Positions 23,701 to 35,356 of a DNA stretch of 64,000 nucleotides are shown here, piece after piece. A model generated the notes under the pieces. That model worked only from the letters and a program-made list of their open reading frames with translations, did no database searches and was not told the DNA's origin. This DNA is from Diphasiastrum complanatum (taxonomy: Eukaryota > Streptophyta > Lycopodiopsida > Lycopodiales > Lycopodiaceae): the NCBI GenBank assembly GCA_029204225.1, contig CM055092.1:40149820-40213819 (forward strand), in the 5' to 3' direction. Position 1 is the first letter of the stretch. The number at the start of each line of letters is the position of its first letter. The position numbers were made by a program, and so were the translations under genes.

Positions 23701-26700
23701 GCTTGTTTATATAGGGACATCGTGCATCAGACTGTTGAGGTAATCTACAAAGATGATCAAGCGAGACACAAGTGGTTCAGATTCTGAGGTTCAAAAATTG
23801 GCTTGGATGAAAATGTTTATATGGCAGTCTGTTAATTTTTCCCTAGACACATCGGCATTTTCTGAGAGTACTGACAGCTCACCTGACATGGATTTATCAA
23901 TGGATATTATTTGTTATTCAGAGAAAAGTCATATTCTTCTAGTGCGTGATTTTAATGCCAGGACATGGTCGAGGCAGTCAGTATTTCATGCAGCAAATCA
24001 AGATCCTCTTTGCATCAGGGCTCTAGACAACGAGGATTTGGGTATCAGTTACTCCATATAGTGAGTTCACCTTGAGGCAGTTAGCCATTTTAATGGGCTT
24101 GACCTGTGGCCTTCTTCAAGTGATTTTACTTGCCAACCCCATTGTGGCAGACACAGTGTGGCTGACTATCTCATAGGCTCACCTCCTCTTCTCTCTTGGA
24201 TCTCATCTTTCACCATCACTCGTACCACTCTCTCTAATTGCTCGGGCATCCTTCCCTCTTGCACTCCACATTCTCTTCCCCCCCCCCCCCCCGCCCCCCA
24301 ATCCCTCATGCACCACGCTGTATTTTCGATCCCACACATGTCCCTCTTTATCATGATTGCTTGCGCTCATTGTTATCTCCTTCCATTATGATGAGGATTT
24401 GGAATCCCGGTCTGGCTTCCTTGCTAAGACATTACATGTTGCACCTCCATGTTTTTTCCAACAAACCATAAATCCCGGCTTCAGCCTTCATCACCCATGG
24501 AAACCTTGGGACAATAAAAATTTTCACCATCTTCGTTCTCTACTCAAATATGCCAAAATTCATCCTCCTAATCTTGTTCCTGACATTGACCGTAAATACA
24601 AGAATACTCTCCACTGGAAAAAGAAAACCTATGAGGAAAATAAAGGGAGAAAGCTTTTCCAATCCGTCTTTAGTCCTTCATCTGGGGCTCTTTGGCATAA
24701 TTTTATTCCTCGTACTCCTTCTCCCACCTTGACTGACTTGCAATTGTGGACAGATTATGCTAGGACATTATATATTGCTCATATTGACTCTGCTATCGGT
24801 ACCTCACCATGCCCGACATCTTTTACCCTGTTCAGTCCCGACATGGGTTAACACCCGCCATGCCACGGATCATCTAGTCATCTATGCCACTGACTCTCTT
24901 TATCCCATTCCTTCCAACCTCTTTAACCAAGAGGTGAACAATGGTTTCCCCTTCCAATGGTGCACCAATGTCATCCATTCCTATCCATAAAGGAGGTGAT
25001 TCCATGAGACCAGACAACTATTGCACCATTATGATTCGCCACATTATGGCTAAGATTTATGGCACCTTCAGTTAGTTGGACCACCCATTGCGATGGCCCC
25101 CGATGACAGTCACGCCGTTCGGGTTGCGCCGGTACGGCAAAGCTGCAGAGCAAAGTCACCCTTGCCCACGATTAATGCAGCCACGACCGCACAAAATCGC
25201 GTCCCAATAGCGCCCTGGGATTTCGATTAATGTCGTCTCGATTGAGTGTCAGACACCTCATTGTAAGGAGGGCCGACCGCCCACAAGATCAATTATGGCT
25301 AAGATTTATGGCACCTTCAGTCAGTTGTGAGCAATGAAGCCGAGGTCTGACGCCTACACGCTTGGGGGCAAGCTGGGTTCAAGGCCTAAATCAGATCACA
25401 CATCTTCGCATTGCAGCCCATCATTGAGGAGGCAAGATCCAAACACGAGAGGGTTTATTGGTATTTTGTAGATTTTAGAAAGGTCTTTAACTCTGTCCCA
25501 AGAGATTTACTCATCCAGAGACTACATGAGCTTGGTTTCTACTCAAATACCATTTTGGCAGTCATGGCTCTTTCTAAGAGGGTGTTTGGGTGTTTCAGAT
25601 TTAATGTGGGTATCTCTCGATCGGTGGATAGCACTATTGGAGAGAAGCACGGCTGCCCACCACTCTCTCCTACATTGTTTGGCTTATATATCAATGGGCT
25701 AGAGCGTATTATTGAGTACACCATGTGACCTTTTGATCTCTATTTTACTTTATGTTGATGTTACACTCTTATCCAGGACTAGAGAGGGCTTACAACGGCA
25801 AATGGATTCGCATTGCTTATTCTGTTCTTGCTAGGGCTTGGAGGTCAGCACTCTGAAGAACAAAGTTATGGTCTTCAATACATGTAAAATTTTCATGCAA
25901 CAATAGGAGTTACTTTGGGATGGCGAGCCCTTGGAGCTGGTTTCTTCTTATAGTTATTTTGGATATTTTGTTCACTGGTCCTACCTTTAGCATGAGACAT
26001 GCAACCTTTGCCAGATTGGGGAAGGCGCAGGCTTCTTTCGTTCAGCTTGAAGATTTTGCCTTAGAAGCTATATACATGATGCTCCGAATAAGTGTTGTTT
26101 CTTTGACACTATGGTTACTCCGATTCCTATGCATGTTGCTGAATCTTGGTGTACTTATCCCACTTTGGCTGAGTGGGCCAATATTTCAAGGCCTCAAATC
26201 ACTATGCTCTCACGGATGATACGGGAAGTGATGGTGGTGGTCTGCACTTGATATGCTGGATGTTGTTGATGATGTCATCCCTGTTTGGATGATGCTCGAG
26301 ACAGTCGATGATCTGCTCTTTGTCCATGTCCAAGTTTCTGACCAGTGTGCTATCGTTGATGGATACAAAGCTGTCTTTCCCAATGGCTATCAGCTATTGG
26401 GATATATATCTCGTCTTTCGACTCAACTCCCGAGATCCGATTAGATCTCTATTGATGTCTAGAGAAGGATGCGGTGATGTTGGGCTGTGAAAGATTATGC
26501 CTCACATCAATGCCATCATCTCATATGTCATCAATGCCACACAACGTGGATCCTCATCAGTAATCAGAGACTGGTCATTGGAGTGTCACCGATGAATCTC
26601 GGTATAGGGGAAGCAAAAATATCTCCCTCTAATCTCATAATATATGGGGCGTATGGAAATGAAGTGCTCCTCATCCTGCATCTCACTTAATGTACATACC

Positions 26701-27294
26701 ACATAGATGACTAATCCTACCCACTTGAGATATGTCCTAGTATTGACCTTTCTCTATATAGAGGTCGTGAGATGAGAGTCTAACTTCTAAGCCGCCCCAA
26801 CATAATCTTGAGCCTATGGGATAAACCAGTGTCTAAATATTGAGGTAGCCTAGGATATCCTACTGAATCCAGTTCCAAAAAGTGTGATCTGTAGAATAAT
26901 TGTTTTACCCAAGCTGTCCATGCCATGTTCTTTGAATATACAACCTGTATAGAAAGAGTCGAAGAGTGCCCTCTGGAAGATGAGATATAGATATGCCAAA
27001 GGAGTCCCACAATAGGCACGCTACTTGAGAACACCAAGATATATGACGTCCGTGGCTTCCTCAGAGTGCTGATAGAGTGACCATCTTAAGAGAGAGTGTT
27101 CACTTGACCTTTTCATGGTCTTGTTTTAGACCATGTCATTTTACTTACCTTTTTTAGTATCTTGAGATTGAGTTTCAATTAAGGGTTTTACTTTGTTTAT
27201 TTCGTATGGAGAAGTTTTTATACACTCCCCAAGTCATTCACATATTTGAGATGCATTCTTTTGTCTTACGTACCTTCAGGTTCAGACATTAATA

Positions 27295-27361
<67 letters not shown>

Positions 27362-28729
27362 GGCCAGGGATGGCAGATCTCCATCGCGCTCCACCTGCAG
27401 CGATCGCCTAGCTCCATCGCGTTCCACTTGTTGGCGCCCTCCATCGTTGCCACTACTTGTCTCCACCGCGCTGCCGTTGGCACCCTCCATCACAGATGCT
27501 GCTGGCCCTCCATCGCTGCTCTAACCTGACTGTTTGCACCTATCCCATCGCTTCTGTCCATCGCTGATAGTGCATATCCTGCTTGCCTTTTCCTCAGATT
27601 TGTAAAGTGCCTCGTCACAAAGGTCCCCTTAATCCTGATCCATCTTCTGTTTCCAGCATTGCTTCAGCCTCACTTCCAATGCCCGTTGCAGTTCCTATCT
27701 CTCCATCAAATCCTAGTCCCGACAATGGATTCATTGTAGCTCTTCCCTTGACTCCAAACACTCCGGAAGAACCTGCTTCTCTCCCCACATTTACCCTAGT
27801 CCGTCTTCTTCGTGAAGATCAACTCAGTCTATTTGAATACCTCAACAATCACAGAGAGCAACTTGCTTCCCATGACTCTCTGCTTCTTGCTGTGCAATCG
27901 CACCTTCAAAAGCTAGACTCTTCTATTGAAACACAAGACTGAAGTTGCAAATCTCAAAAGTGAAACTTCTTCCCAAATCGCTACTTCAGCTAAAATTCAG
28001 CAGCTCGAAAGTCAGGTGGAACAGCACCACACGGCTGTCAAATCATGGGCAGATGTACTTAAAGGTTCGTCTACAGTTGTTTCTCCACCCTCGCCTTCAC
28101 CTTCGCTTATCTCAGCCACGTTCACCGAGGGCCGTCTGCGAGAGCACAAAGCTCTCAATGTTCGTGTTAGAGGTCTTTTGAACTCCCAAAATGCTATTGA
28201 AGAAGCTAAAAAGTTTTTGAAAGGACATCTTCAGCACCATAGCAAAGGTATGGAAATTGCCTGGCGACCTAAGAAGGACTTTGACCCAGATACTCTTGTC
28301 ATCCGCTTCACGTCAGTGTCTCACCGGCGCGAAGTTTTAGGGAAACGATCTAAATTACGTGATACCAAAATCTATTTGGATGAAGATCTTACTTTCATCC
28401 AGTCCAAGAACGTAAAAAGGCAAGACAAGAAGCCCTATCTACTGGCAAACGACTTATCTATCCAATGGCATTATCAGATTTGTGGATCGTAAGCCTATAG
28501 TTAATGAGAATCTTCATTCTGAGATAGAGTCTGAGTTAAAGAAATGAAGAGATGTCCAGTTGAGCATGTAAATGGTACACGTACCATATAATCCTGGCAA
28601 TATCGCTCTCTTCTTAGTTAATTTGTCTTTAGTTTGTTTGTTTGGACGGCAGTGATCCGTCTTGTTTCCAACTGATCTGATGTACTGGTTTCGTCTTATA
28701 CGCTTTTCGGCATGGAAAAGACGTTAATA

Positions 28730-28802
<73 letters not shown>

Positions 28803-31428
28803 GGCAGCAGCGCGCCTTCTCCTCCCTCCTGCGATGGCTCCCTGTAGTGATGGCGCCCTGCTGCTGATGATGATCGCTACCTTGTTGTTGCTGTTCTATT
28901 GCTGCTGGCCCTCCATCGCTGCCCTGCCATCGCTACCTGACCAGCCTCGCTACCTGCCCCCTCCTGCCATCGCTACCTGTTCATGCCCTGTCTCCCCCGC
29001 TACCTATCCCACTGCCTGCCCATCTCCCTCTCCCTCCTGCCATCGCTACCTTGTCTCCCTCAATATCCGCCCATCTCCTCGCTACATGTACCTGTCCATG
29101 TCCCTGCCCTCCCCTTTGCCTCCTTACTCGCTCCTGCTGCCCCCTCGCTACCTGTCCATGTCCCTACCCTTCCTTTTGCCTATCCTTTTGCCTTTCCTCT
29201 ACCCCTTTTCCCTCATTAATCCTGTATCTAGCTGTGGTACTATGGCTAATTAGCAATCTGTGAATCGGAATGGGAAGAAAACCCCTCCCCCTTCTCCCTT
29301 TGTCTTCTCAGCCATCCCTACTACAACTCCAAATCCCTTTACCTTGCCCCCTCCCTATCCTGCTTCCTCTCCCTCGCCCCTACCCTCCACTCCCGCAAGC
29401 TCCACCTCTTCTCCTACTGCCACTACGAACACATTGAAAGATGGAGGGATGATGGAACAAGCTGAATGTAGCAGGAAAGTTGCAAGGAGATCTTACACGA
29501 AACCCATGCAACGCGAGACTAAATTTGCAATGATGCCATCCGTCTTAGAGTCACATTAGCCAGTCGTTCTATGAAGTCAATCACAAAATGGCACATAGAA
29601 GTACTCATAGAAGGCAATGAGACCAAAAGACTTATTAAGCTACAAAGAATTTCAAAGATAAATCACAAATCTCAAATCTACCACTTCAACATAAACATTG
29701 GTTTCCATGCCAAATGGTATGACATAAGATTGATCAACCAGCTTGATGGGGAAGGAGGCCATTTGGTGTGCAATCCACACACCGGTCTTGATATATCTTG
29801 GCAAAAATCAAGTTCACTCTAGATTCACAATCAATTGCTGCAACTTCACGTGAAAACGCCAAAGAAGAGCATGAACAGTGAAGGGTTGCCCTCATATTTT
29901 GCCTTGTAGAGACTTTGTTAGCAACCGTGGTTGTTGCCAACATTGAGAGATCACTTTTTCTAAAAGTTGAAAAAGTCGGGCCGATTGTAAGGTCCAAGCT
30001 ATAGTGTTGATAGATCTACTACTCTAGTGATGTTATTGGATATTGAAGGTTGAGAATTTATTTCTTCTATAACTTCAACCATCTAGAAAGTTATAAATCT
30101 GATACAAATATGAGAAGTGAAGTTCTTGAATAGAAACTTCACACAACATCTTAGTTTGTAAGGACTTAAAGAAGATTAAAGAGTTTATCCAAGTTGGGAC
30201 TCAAAAAATCAAAATAACACCTCATGTTTCTCCCCAATAAAGAAGCATAAGATTCTCCTAAAGTAGCCAATTTCCTTAAAATAATGGAAAATTGCTTAGA
30301 TAGTGAGCTCGAGAAAATAAGGCAAATTTTTCATCTCATCAATACTCGACCACCCTCCTAGTAAGGTCACTTGAATATAATTTCTCTTTGTTCATTCACA
30401 ACACCAAATATCCCAAAGAAGACATTTTTGTCAAAATATAATTTGTGAAAGGTTCAATCTGTCATCATATTCTTAAAGCACAAGTTTGTTCTTACCTATC
30501 CAAATGTTTGCGATAGCCAAAGCTAACCGGTACTCTATTGCATCACATAATCACAACCTAGCAAGGGCACGTTGGAACGAGAAATCTTTTCAAAGATCAA
30601 AATATCATATAAAGATTTACCCTCACAGCAGTAATCCAATTGTTCATGAAGCTTATGATTTGCGTCTTCTGAAGGAAACACATGACTTAAGGGACTCTTT
30701 CCGAATCTCATGTAAGCGGAAAGAGATTTCTCAAGTGAAAAATCTGTTGGAATGTAAATGGAATTGCTTACATTACCATAGGTTACTTTGACCCAAAAGG
30801 TCGAGAGTTGTGTAACCATGGTCATTTATTATATTAGGCCTACTAAACTTAGAGTTAGCTAAGTTAGTATGAAATTAACTTGGTAGGGACTCATGGGTCC
30901 ACTAGGCCTAATTGTGACATTAAGTACCCCAACTTGACATATTGGAGGTACCTTATTCTTTCTATGTAACTTATAGAAAGTTGGATAGTCAATAGTCAAG
31001 TAGTTGGACAGCCAATAGTCAAGTAGTTGGATAGCCAATAGTCATGAAGTTAGATAGTCATCTTGGACTATATATATGTGCGCATCCCATTTGTATAAGA
31101 CACTTTTGTAAGCAATACTGACTATTCTCCTTGGCTGTCCACGAGTTTCTACAAGAGGGTTTCTAGCCATCTCTCTCTTTCTTTTGAGAATGCTTTGTGT
31201 GATTGAATAGTTAAGATTCTTGATCCTTGGGCTTCTATTTCCTACATGGTATCAGAGCCTTTAGGTGATCATATTGCTTGCAGCAGGGGTAGGGGGTGTG
31301 TGATCAACGAGGGGGAAGGGGGAGATGGTAGCGAGGGTAGGAGGGGAGCGTGATGGGTGACGGGCGGCAGCAGTGGAACAAGGAGGTGCCATCGAGGAGG
31401 TAGGAGGGGACAGCAGGGTGAAGGAGCA

Positions 31429-31499
<71 letters not shown>

Positions 31500-34400
31500 T
31501 CAGCAGGGCGTCATCCGGGTGTCAGCAAGTGGATCGGGCAGGTGGATCAGCAGAGGGAGAGGCGTCAGCAGGGGATCGGGAGGGCGCCACCATAGAGAGA
31601 GAGAGAGAGAGCTTTTTTAACGTCTTTTCCGTGCCAAAAGACATATAAGACAAAAAAAAGTACATATCAAGTGTGTGGTGCAAATAGGAGTGTGTAAAAC
31701 GTCTCCAATAACAATAAGGAAAACGTATATGAAGTGTAGCTACTAAAAACATCATCGAGTAGCCATAATTGATGGCGATGCTGGTAGACATGTATATGCT
31801 CATCATAAAATCATAAAACTCAATCAATCAACTCCTGCTGCCACTGATGAAAGATGTAATGGGGACTGTAGCTGGAGGTAATGTGTGATAACGACGTCAT
31901 CTAGGAGGGGTCGTCTGTGTAGTGTGTGTCTCCTCATAACAGTGATCCTATGAGCAACGTGAATCTGGGTGATACATCGTCTCACGTCTCTGTGTCGAGA
32001 GTCATCATCGGTCTCACTATTCTCTGAGTCTGGACCATGTCGTGATCTCCTGCGAGAAAAGGACCTGATCTGGAGCTGTGTGTCAAGGTGACTAGACTAA
32101 GCTGGCTAATGTAGATCATGTCGCAGAAGTAACATCTCTCTGATTATGAGAGCCACACAACGTATGCTATGGTCAATCATAGAGTGATGGGTGCATCTCG
32201 AAATGGACAGTGATATCTCCCTTTGATCTCATAGTATGTTGGGCATCTGAATAAGAAGTGCTCCTCAGACACTATCTTGGATAAGGTGCTAGACATAGAA
32301 CAGTCCTTGTTGAGATTCATCACCAAGAAGCCAAGGGCCTTGGGCTTCTTCAAGAGACACTCCACCCTGCATGTCTTGAGACCTACCCCCACAAGGTTTG
32401 TAACTCAAGGCCCAGTAATTACTATTGTCAATTGTGAGCACTAAGAATTTGTGATAATTGATTAACTAAATTTGCCACTTCAAACTTGTAAGTTGCCAAT
32501 GGCCATTGTACTAATGCTTTGAAGTGTGAAGTTTTCAAGTTTGAAACTTTGATGATCATCATTGTACTAATGCAAACTCTAGAATGCAATGCAGGTTTGC
32601 ATTTATGTTCCTAGTCTTGGAACGACTGCTGAATTTTCATGCAAACTTGAGGCAGATGGTCGTTTCAAATGAGTGGGTGCAGTGGGGGCCATCAAGGGCA
32701 GGAGGTTCGAGCTGATCGTGCTCTCATCTTCTGTTAGAAATCCATAAATCATAATAGGGATGGACAAACTAGGATTCAAACCCAGGACCTCCCTCATACC
32801 GGATGGGATGCTCTACCACTGAGCTATCCGCCCTGTTTGATAGTTCTCTCTAGAGTGTGGATTGATATTCCAACACCCCCCCCCCTCAAGCCACACTTGG
32901 TTGGGGTCCTAGCTGTCACCTGCCCCACAACTTGGGCCACCTAACCATGGCTTTGACACCATGAACTGTTAGGTCTAACTTGGCTCTGATACCATGTTAG
33001 AAATCCATAAATCATAATATGGATGGACAGACTAGGATTCGAACCCAGGACCTCCCTCATACTGGATGGGATGCTCTACCATTGAGCTATCCGCCCTGTT
33101 TGATAGTTCTCTCTAGAGTGTGGATTGATATTCCAACATTTTCATTTGGGGATGATGCACGATCCATTGTCGTGGGCCTGCAGCCTATCTACACTGTCCT
33201 GCACCTTACAGATCAAGAGGGTTGCCCATTGGGCCTCTTATATGAGTTCATGGACAAATTGGGCGAGCAGCTACGTCTTTGCACAACCATTACAACAGAG
33301 AGGTATACCGCGACGCTTACTAGTAACTACTGTTAGCTCTATATTGTCCTGACTCTTTCCTTACTACTTAGTATTTTGGCACTTTATTTTGAAGTTGTGT
33401 TGCGTTTAAAATTTGAATTGATGACTGATGAATCCTTGGTTGAGTTCTCGGTTTTCAATTATCTGGAATCTAGATTTTGTGCGATATGGCTGAGGGCTCA
33501 TCATTGAACATTCAAATCTATTATCTTACAAGCTTGAGGAGATCCAGCGCCTCTGGCAAAGCAGGTGGGAGTGGTTATTAGTCCTTGCATGGCCCACATA
33601 CTCCATCCATTATGGAGTAGTGAGCAACAGTATGATGATAGGGAGCTCAGGGATGGCTCGAATGCCTATGTCTCCCGAGTTTATCCTAATGTATATGAGT
33701 AGGATAGGCTACTAGATGAGCTCCAGATATTCAAGCAAGAGATCATGGAGTTCTCTTGGCCCGCACGTTTGAGAGAGGGTAACTGCACAATGCAATCCAT
33801 GTGGGACGATCATTGCAATTTTCCATTGTCAGTACTTAATAGTTACATTTTATTATTTACATGAAATAGTGGCTTTAATAACCAGTTTTTAATAAAATTT
33901 AAATCATTATAAATATCAAATTCTACTTCTAATTTCTTGTCTTTGATTTCTGGTGCTCACTGGCAATTGCTGACTCCTCTTTGAACTGAGATCACAAGCC
34001 AGCTGCGTCCCATGTCATGGTGGATGAAGTTTGGGGTTCATGTCCCCAAATTGCGCCGCCTTGCCATCATGACCCTCTCACAGGACTGCACTGCAGTCGC
34101 TTGTGAGGAAAATTGGAGTGCTCATTCCTTGATTCACGAAGAAGAGGAATAGACTCTCCTCTGTGCAGTTGGAGAGGTTGGTGTATGTACATGCCAACCT
34201 GAGCCTTTTGGGTAGACTCCATGCCACCCCAAAGCCTATCAAGGTAGATCATAATTTATAACATGTAGGTAGTACTAAAGTCTAAGTAGTAAGAGGATAC
34301 TAAATACTAGACTATAGTGTGTTTGAAGTTTGAACTTTTCAACTTTTGAGTTCAAAAGTATTACGGTTTACCTATACAATTGTTGACATGTCAGCCCTCC

Positions 34401-35321
34401 AGATTCTATCTTGATTTAAATGTGCATTGTGGCATGTGCATAGATCGATCCGGATGAGATCGATGTGGCAAAGGTTCCAAACTTGCCACAAAGATCACAG
34501 GATGACGAGGATGTGTACGCATTCCTCCATGAGGAGGCTATGCAGAGGGCAAGCCAGAAGTTAGAAGTTAGTACTTACTACTTAGTTGACTATTCATACT
34601 TGTCACTTGAAATACATTTTTGAACTGATTATTGTGATTTGTGGGCAGTAATACGTTTGTCAATCCTTGTGTGCAAGACCTATCAGCCAAGCAGCATGTA
34701 GGAGGGCAGGAGAGGGTACGAACTCTCGTGCTCAGATGAGTCTGAGCCGGAGGCATCGTCAAGGTCTGAGTCCTCAAAGGAGTATGTAGAGGAAGGGTCT
34801 AAGAAGGGTGATCATGAGGGCGAGGATGAGGGACATCCTACATCGGCCTCCGATGAGGACTTACATCCCTTATGTTCGAGACGAGACTACTCAATAGCAG
34901 TGTAGCACCTGCTCAGAGGAGGCTCAAAGCCAGGAGAGCTTAGAGTCTTGATTAGTAGATAGTAGACAGTACTAATGAGTCATGACATTATACATATTAC
35001 TGTTTATCAAACATTACAATGGACACATTATACATATGAATTCTAAACTTTAAAGACTGACATCATTGAACTTTGATTATTTATTGTCAATTTTGAATTT
35101 AAAATATTGATTATGCATTTATGATTTTGGTGATTTAAATTTTGAGTCTTGAGTCTTGACTCATGACTCGTGACTCTTGAGAATTCAACATTGGAACTTG
35201 TAATTTGTGTTTCCGTTTGAAGTTTCAACTCTCAACTTTGAAGTTTCAAGTATTGTCAGTTTAATTGTGCAATGTGCATTGTGATTGTGTGCTCCACTAA
35301 GTTGAAAGTCAAAGTTCTAAT

Positions 35322-35356
<35 letters not shown>

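Larger units (their letters stand above)
27359..28800 (+). mobile_element. ORF1-only LINE derivative (HAL1-like), between two CT tracts
   Basis: A ~1.4 kb unit: GC-rich 5' segment (27,359-27,582, with TGGCGCCCTCC and CTCCATCGCTGC words), an ORF1 (next entry), a short 3' region, the family 3' hairpin CGTCTT ... AAGACG, then TTAATAAAGCT and a CT tract (28,733-28,800). No endonuclease or RT is present between ORF1 and the LINE 3' end. A LINE that keeps ORF1 and its 3' end but lacks ORF2 is the architecture of mammalian HAL1 elements; such an element would depend on an RT supplied in trans. Confidence 0.65.
32732..33138 (-). mobile_element. TRIM with tRNA-like LTRs, copy 1
   Basis: A 407-bp complete miniature LTR retrotransposon on the minus strand. 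LTRs are 32,732-32,875 and 32,995-33,138 (144 bp each), starting TGTTGGAATATC and ending TTTCTAACA in sense. The PBS TGGTATCAGAGCC (32,994-32,982) touches the 5' LTR with no spacer. A G-rich polypurine tract (plus-strand CCCCCCCC after 32,875) precedes the 3' LTR. The internal region is 119 bp with no coding capacity. Flanks TCTTC (32,727-32,731) and TTTTC (33,139-33,143) look like a 5-bp target duplication with one change. It lies inside the hAT transposase gene. Mobilisation would need gag and RT from another element. Confidence 0.88.
32291..34915 (+). pseudogene. hAT-superfamily transposase gene fragment, with intron and TRIM insertion
   Basis: Cut-and-paste DNA transposase remnant. Plus-strand readings give TLHVLRPTPTR, then (after a GT/AG intron, 32,396-32,594) FAFMFLVLERLLNFHANLRQ and MVVSNEWVQW. 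A TRIM at 32,732-33,138 interrupts it. It resumes with VVGLQPIYTVLHLTDQEGCP and LGLLYEFMDKLGEQL, then ISPCMAHILHPLWSSEQQYD and RVYPNVYE-DRLLDELQIFKQ. The C-terminal dimerisation domain follows (PKLRRLAIMTLSQDCTAVAC, ENWSAHSLIH, KKRNRLSSVQLERLVYVHAN) at about 34,040-34,250. A later exon-like segment (34,441-34,560, IDPDEIDVAKVPNLPQRSQD) and an acidic tail (SDESEPEASSRSESSKEYVE) end near 34,906. Frameshifts and missing parts show it is inactive. The N-terminal zinc finger and terminal inverted repeats were not found. Confidence 0.78.

Noticed and set aside
25079-25291. Assignment of the GC-rich insert to chloroplast or rDNA
   Set aside because: Composition alone suggested it, but no recognisable organelle or rRNA sequence could be read, so the origin is left open.
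27246-27524. Leu/Ser-rich protein (SLSLSLSLS) on the plus strand and its GluArg mirror
   Set aside because: Pure translation of the CT tract.
32761-32833. Functional tRNA gene
   Set aside because: Four near-identical copies lie inside paired LTRs, the anticodon arm is irregular and no T-run terminator follows. It is part of the TRIM, not a host tRNA gene.
33019-33336. Protein encoded across the TRIM right LTR
   Set aside because: The start lies in the antisense tRNA-like module and runs into the hAT frame; a composite of two unrelated sequences.
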